A DNA stretch of 6,197 nt from Rubritepida sp. GTDB taxonomy: Bacteria > Pseudomonadota > Alphaproteobacteria > Acetobacterales > Acetobacteraceae. Shown piece by piece: positions 5,811 through 6,197 of this stretch. The stretch is taken from NCBI GenBank assembly GCA_022843345.1, contig JALHNW010000117.1, positions 1 to 6,197 of the forward strand. The letters are read 5' to 3'. A model generated the notes under the pieces. That model did no database searches, was not told the origin of the DNA, and saw nothing but the letters and a program-made list of their open reading frames with translations. How positions within the stretch are numbered: position 1 is the first letter of the stretch; each line of letters starts with the position of its first letter. The translations under genes were made by a program, and so were the position numbers.

Positions 5811-6197
5811 TCACTGATAGGGCGCGAAGGCCGCATCGGCCGCCACCCCGGCCGCCAGCGCCAGCGCCAACAGCAGCCGGGCCTTGTTGGCCGGCAGGAT
5901 TCCGGCCGGCACCAGGCCGCGGGCGATGAGGTCCATCTCCGCCCCCGCATAGCCGTAGGTGCCGGTGAAGACCGGGCCGGCCCAGCACCGGCTGGCGAGC
6001 ACCACCGGCATCCGCCGCGCCAGTGCCCCGATGGCGGCGACAGCCCCTTCCGGGACATGCCCGGCCCCCATCCCCTCGATCACCGCGCCGCGGTAGCCGA
6101 GGCCAGGAAGCGCGGGCAGCAGGCGGCCTTCCTCGCCCAGGCCCCAGCCCAGCAGCGCCACCGGCGGCAGGGGCCCGTCGGGGGCGGGCAGCACCGG
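5811..6197 (-). CDS. L-asparaginase/glutaminase-family protein, C-terminal part
   Basis: Partial gene: the last 129 residues are visible and the start lies beyond the right edge. The segment matches the C-terminal domain of asparaginases. GYRGAVIEGMGAGHVP is the strand-turn that in homologues reads like GIVxxGxGxGN. MPVVLASRCWAGPVFTGTYGY corresponds to the conserved Ser-Arg strand and loop, and GLVPAGILPANKARLLLALAL matches the near-terminal helix (compare GTLNPQKARVLLQLAL in the E. coli type II enzyme). The protein ends FAPYQ, like the usual terminal Phe-x-x-Tyr. The family hydrolyses asparagine, and often glutamine, to the acid and ammonia. The nucleophile threonines and the Asp/Lys pair lie in the missing N-terminal domain, so activity and location (cytoplasmic or exported) cannot be judged. 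An apparent GTG start at 6194 is internal; the frame is open to the edge. Confidence 0.88.
   Translation of the reverse strand, partial: PVLPAPDGPLPPVALLGWGLGEEGRLLPALPGLGYRGAVIEGMGAGHVPEGAVAAIGALARRMPVVLASRCWAGPVFTGTYGYAGAEMDLIARGLVPAGILPANKARLLLALALAAGVAADAAFAPYQ

Overview
The window is very GC-rich (my impression is around 70% or more) and tightly packed. Its gene families are a Bug-type solute receptor, a CaiB plus HMG-CoA-lyase pair, and a nucleoside phosphorylase resembling hopanoid-associated HpnG. Together they suggest an alphaproteobacterium, most likely an Acetobacteraceae member of the Roseomonas type. That placement is inference from gene content and base composition; there is no marker gene here.

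Left block, minus strand (1-2035): a class III CoA-transferase (CaiB/BaiF family) is followed by an HMG-CoA lyase-family enzyme that runs off the left edge. The two overlap by 4 bp (ATGA) and are surely one operon. The likely scheme is that the transferase makes a CoA thioester of a branched or hydroxylated acid and the lyase cleaves it. The substrate cannot be read from the sequence.

Divergent spacer (2036-2297): 262 bp with no gene. It holds a GC hairpin, two copies of the palindrome CCCGCGGG, and a textbook intrinsic terminator (perfect 11-bp stem, then six T) on the plus strand. The terminator ends 18 bp before the phosphorylase start, with no plus-strand gene before it. This is the most unusual non-coding structure in the window.

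Middle block, plus strand (2298-5305): phosphorylase, Bug receptor, MoaA (first enzyme of molybdenum cofactor synthesis) and a small membrane-anchored coiled-coil protein. The gaps are 31 bp, 41 bp and a 1-bp TGATG overlap, so they may form one transcription unit, although the functions do not form an obvious pathway. The MoaA/small-protein coupling is the tightest link.

Right block, minus strand (5315-6197): a small secreted protein with two cysteines converges on the previous operon across a 9-bp gap. It is preceded by a more AT-rich 157-bp spacer and then the C-terminal part of an L-asparaginase-family protein that enters from the right edge.

I did not find mobile elements, CRISPR arrays, tRNA or rRNA genes. 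Nothing here amounts to a clear new multi-gene system. The best candidates for new biology are the terminator-bearing leader before the phosphorylase and the uncharacterised coiled-coil partner of moaA.
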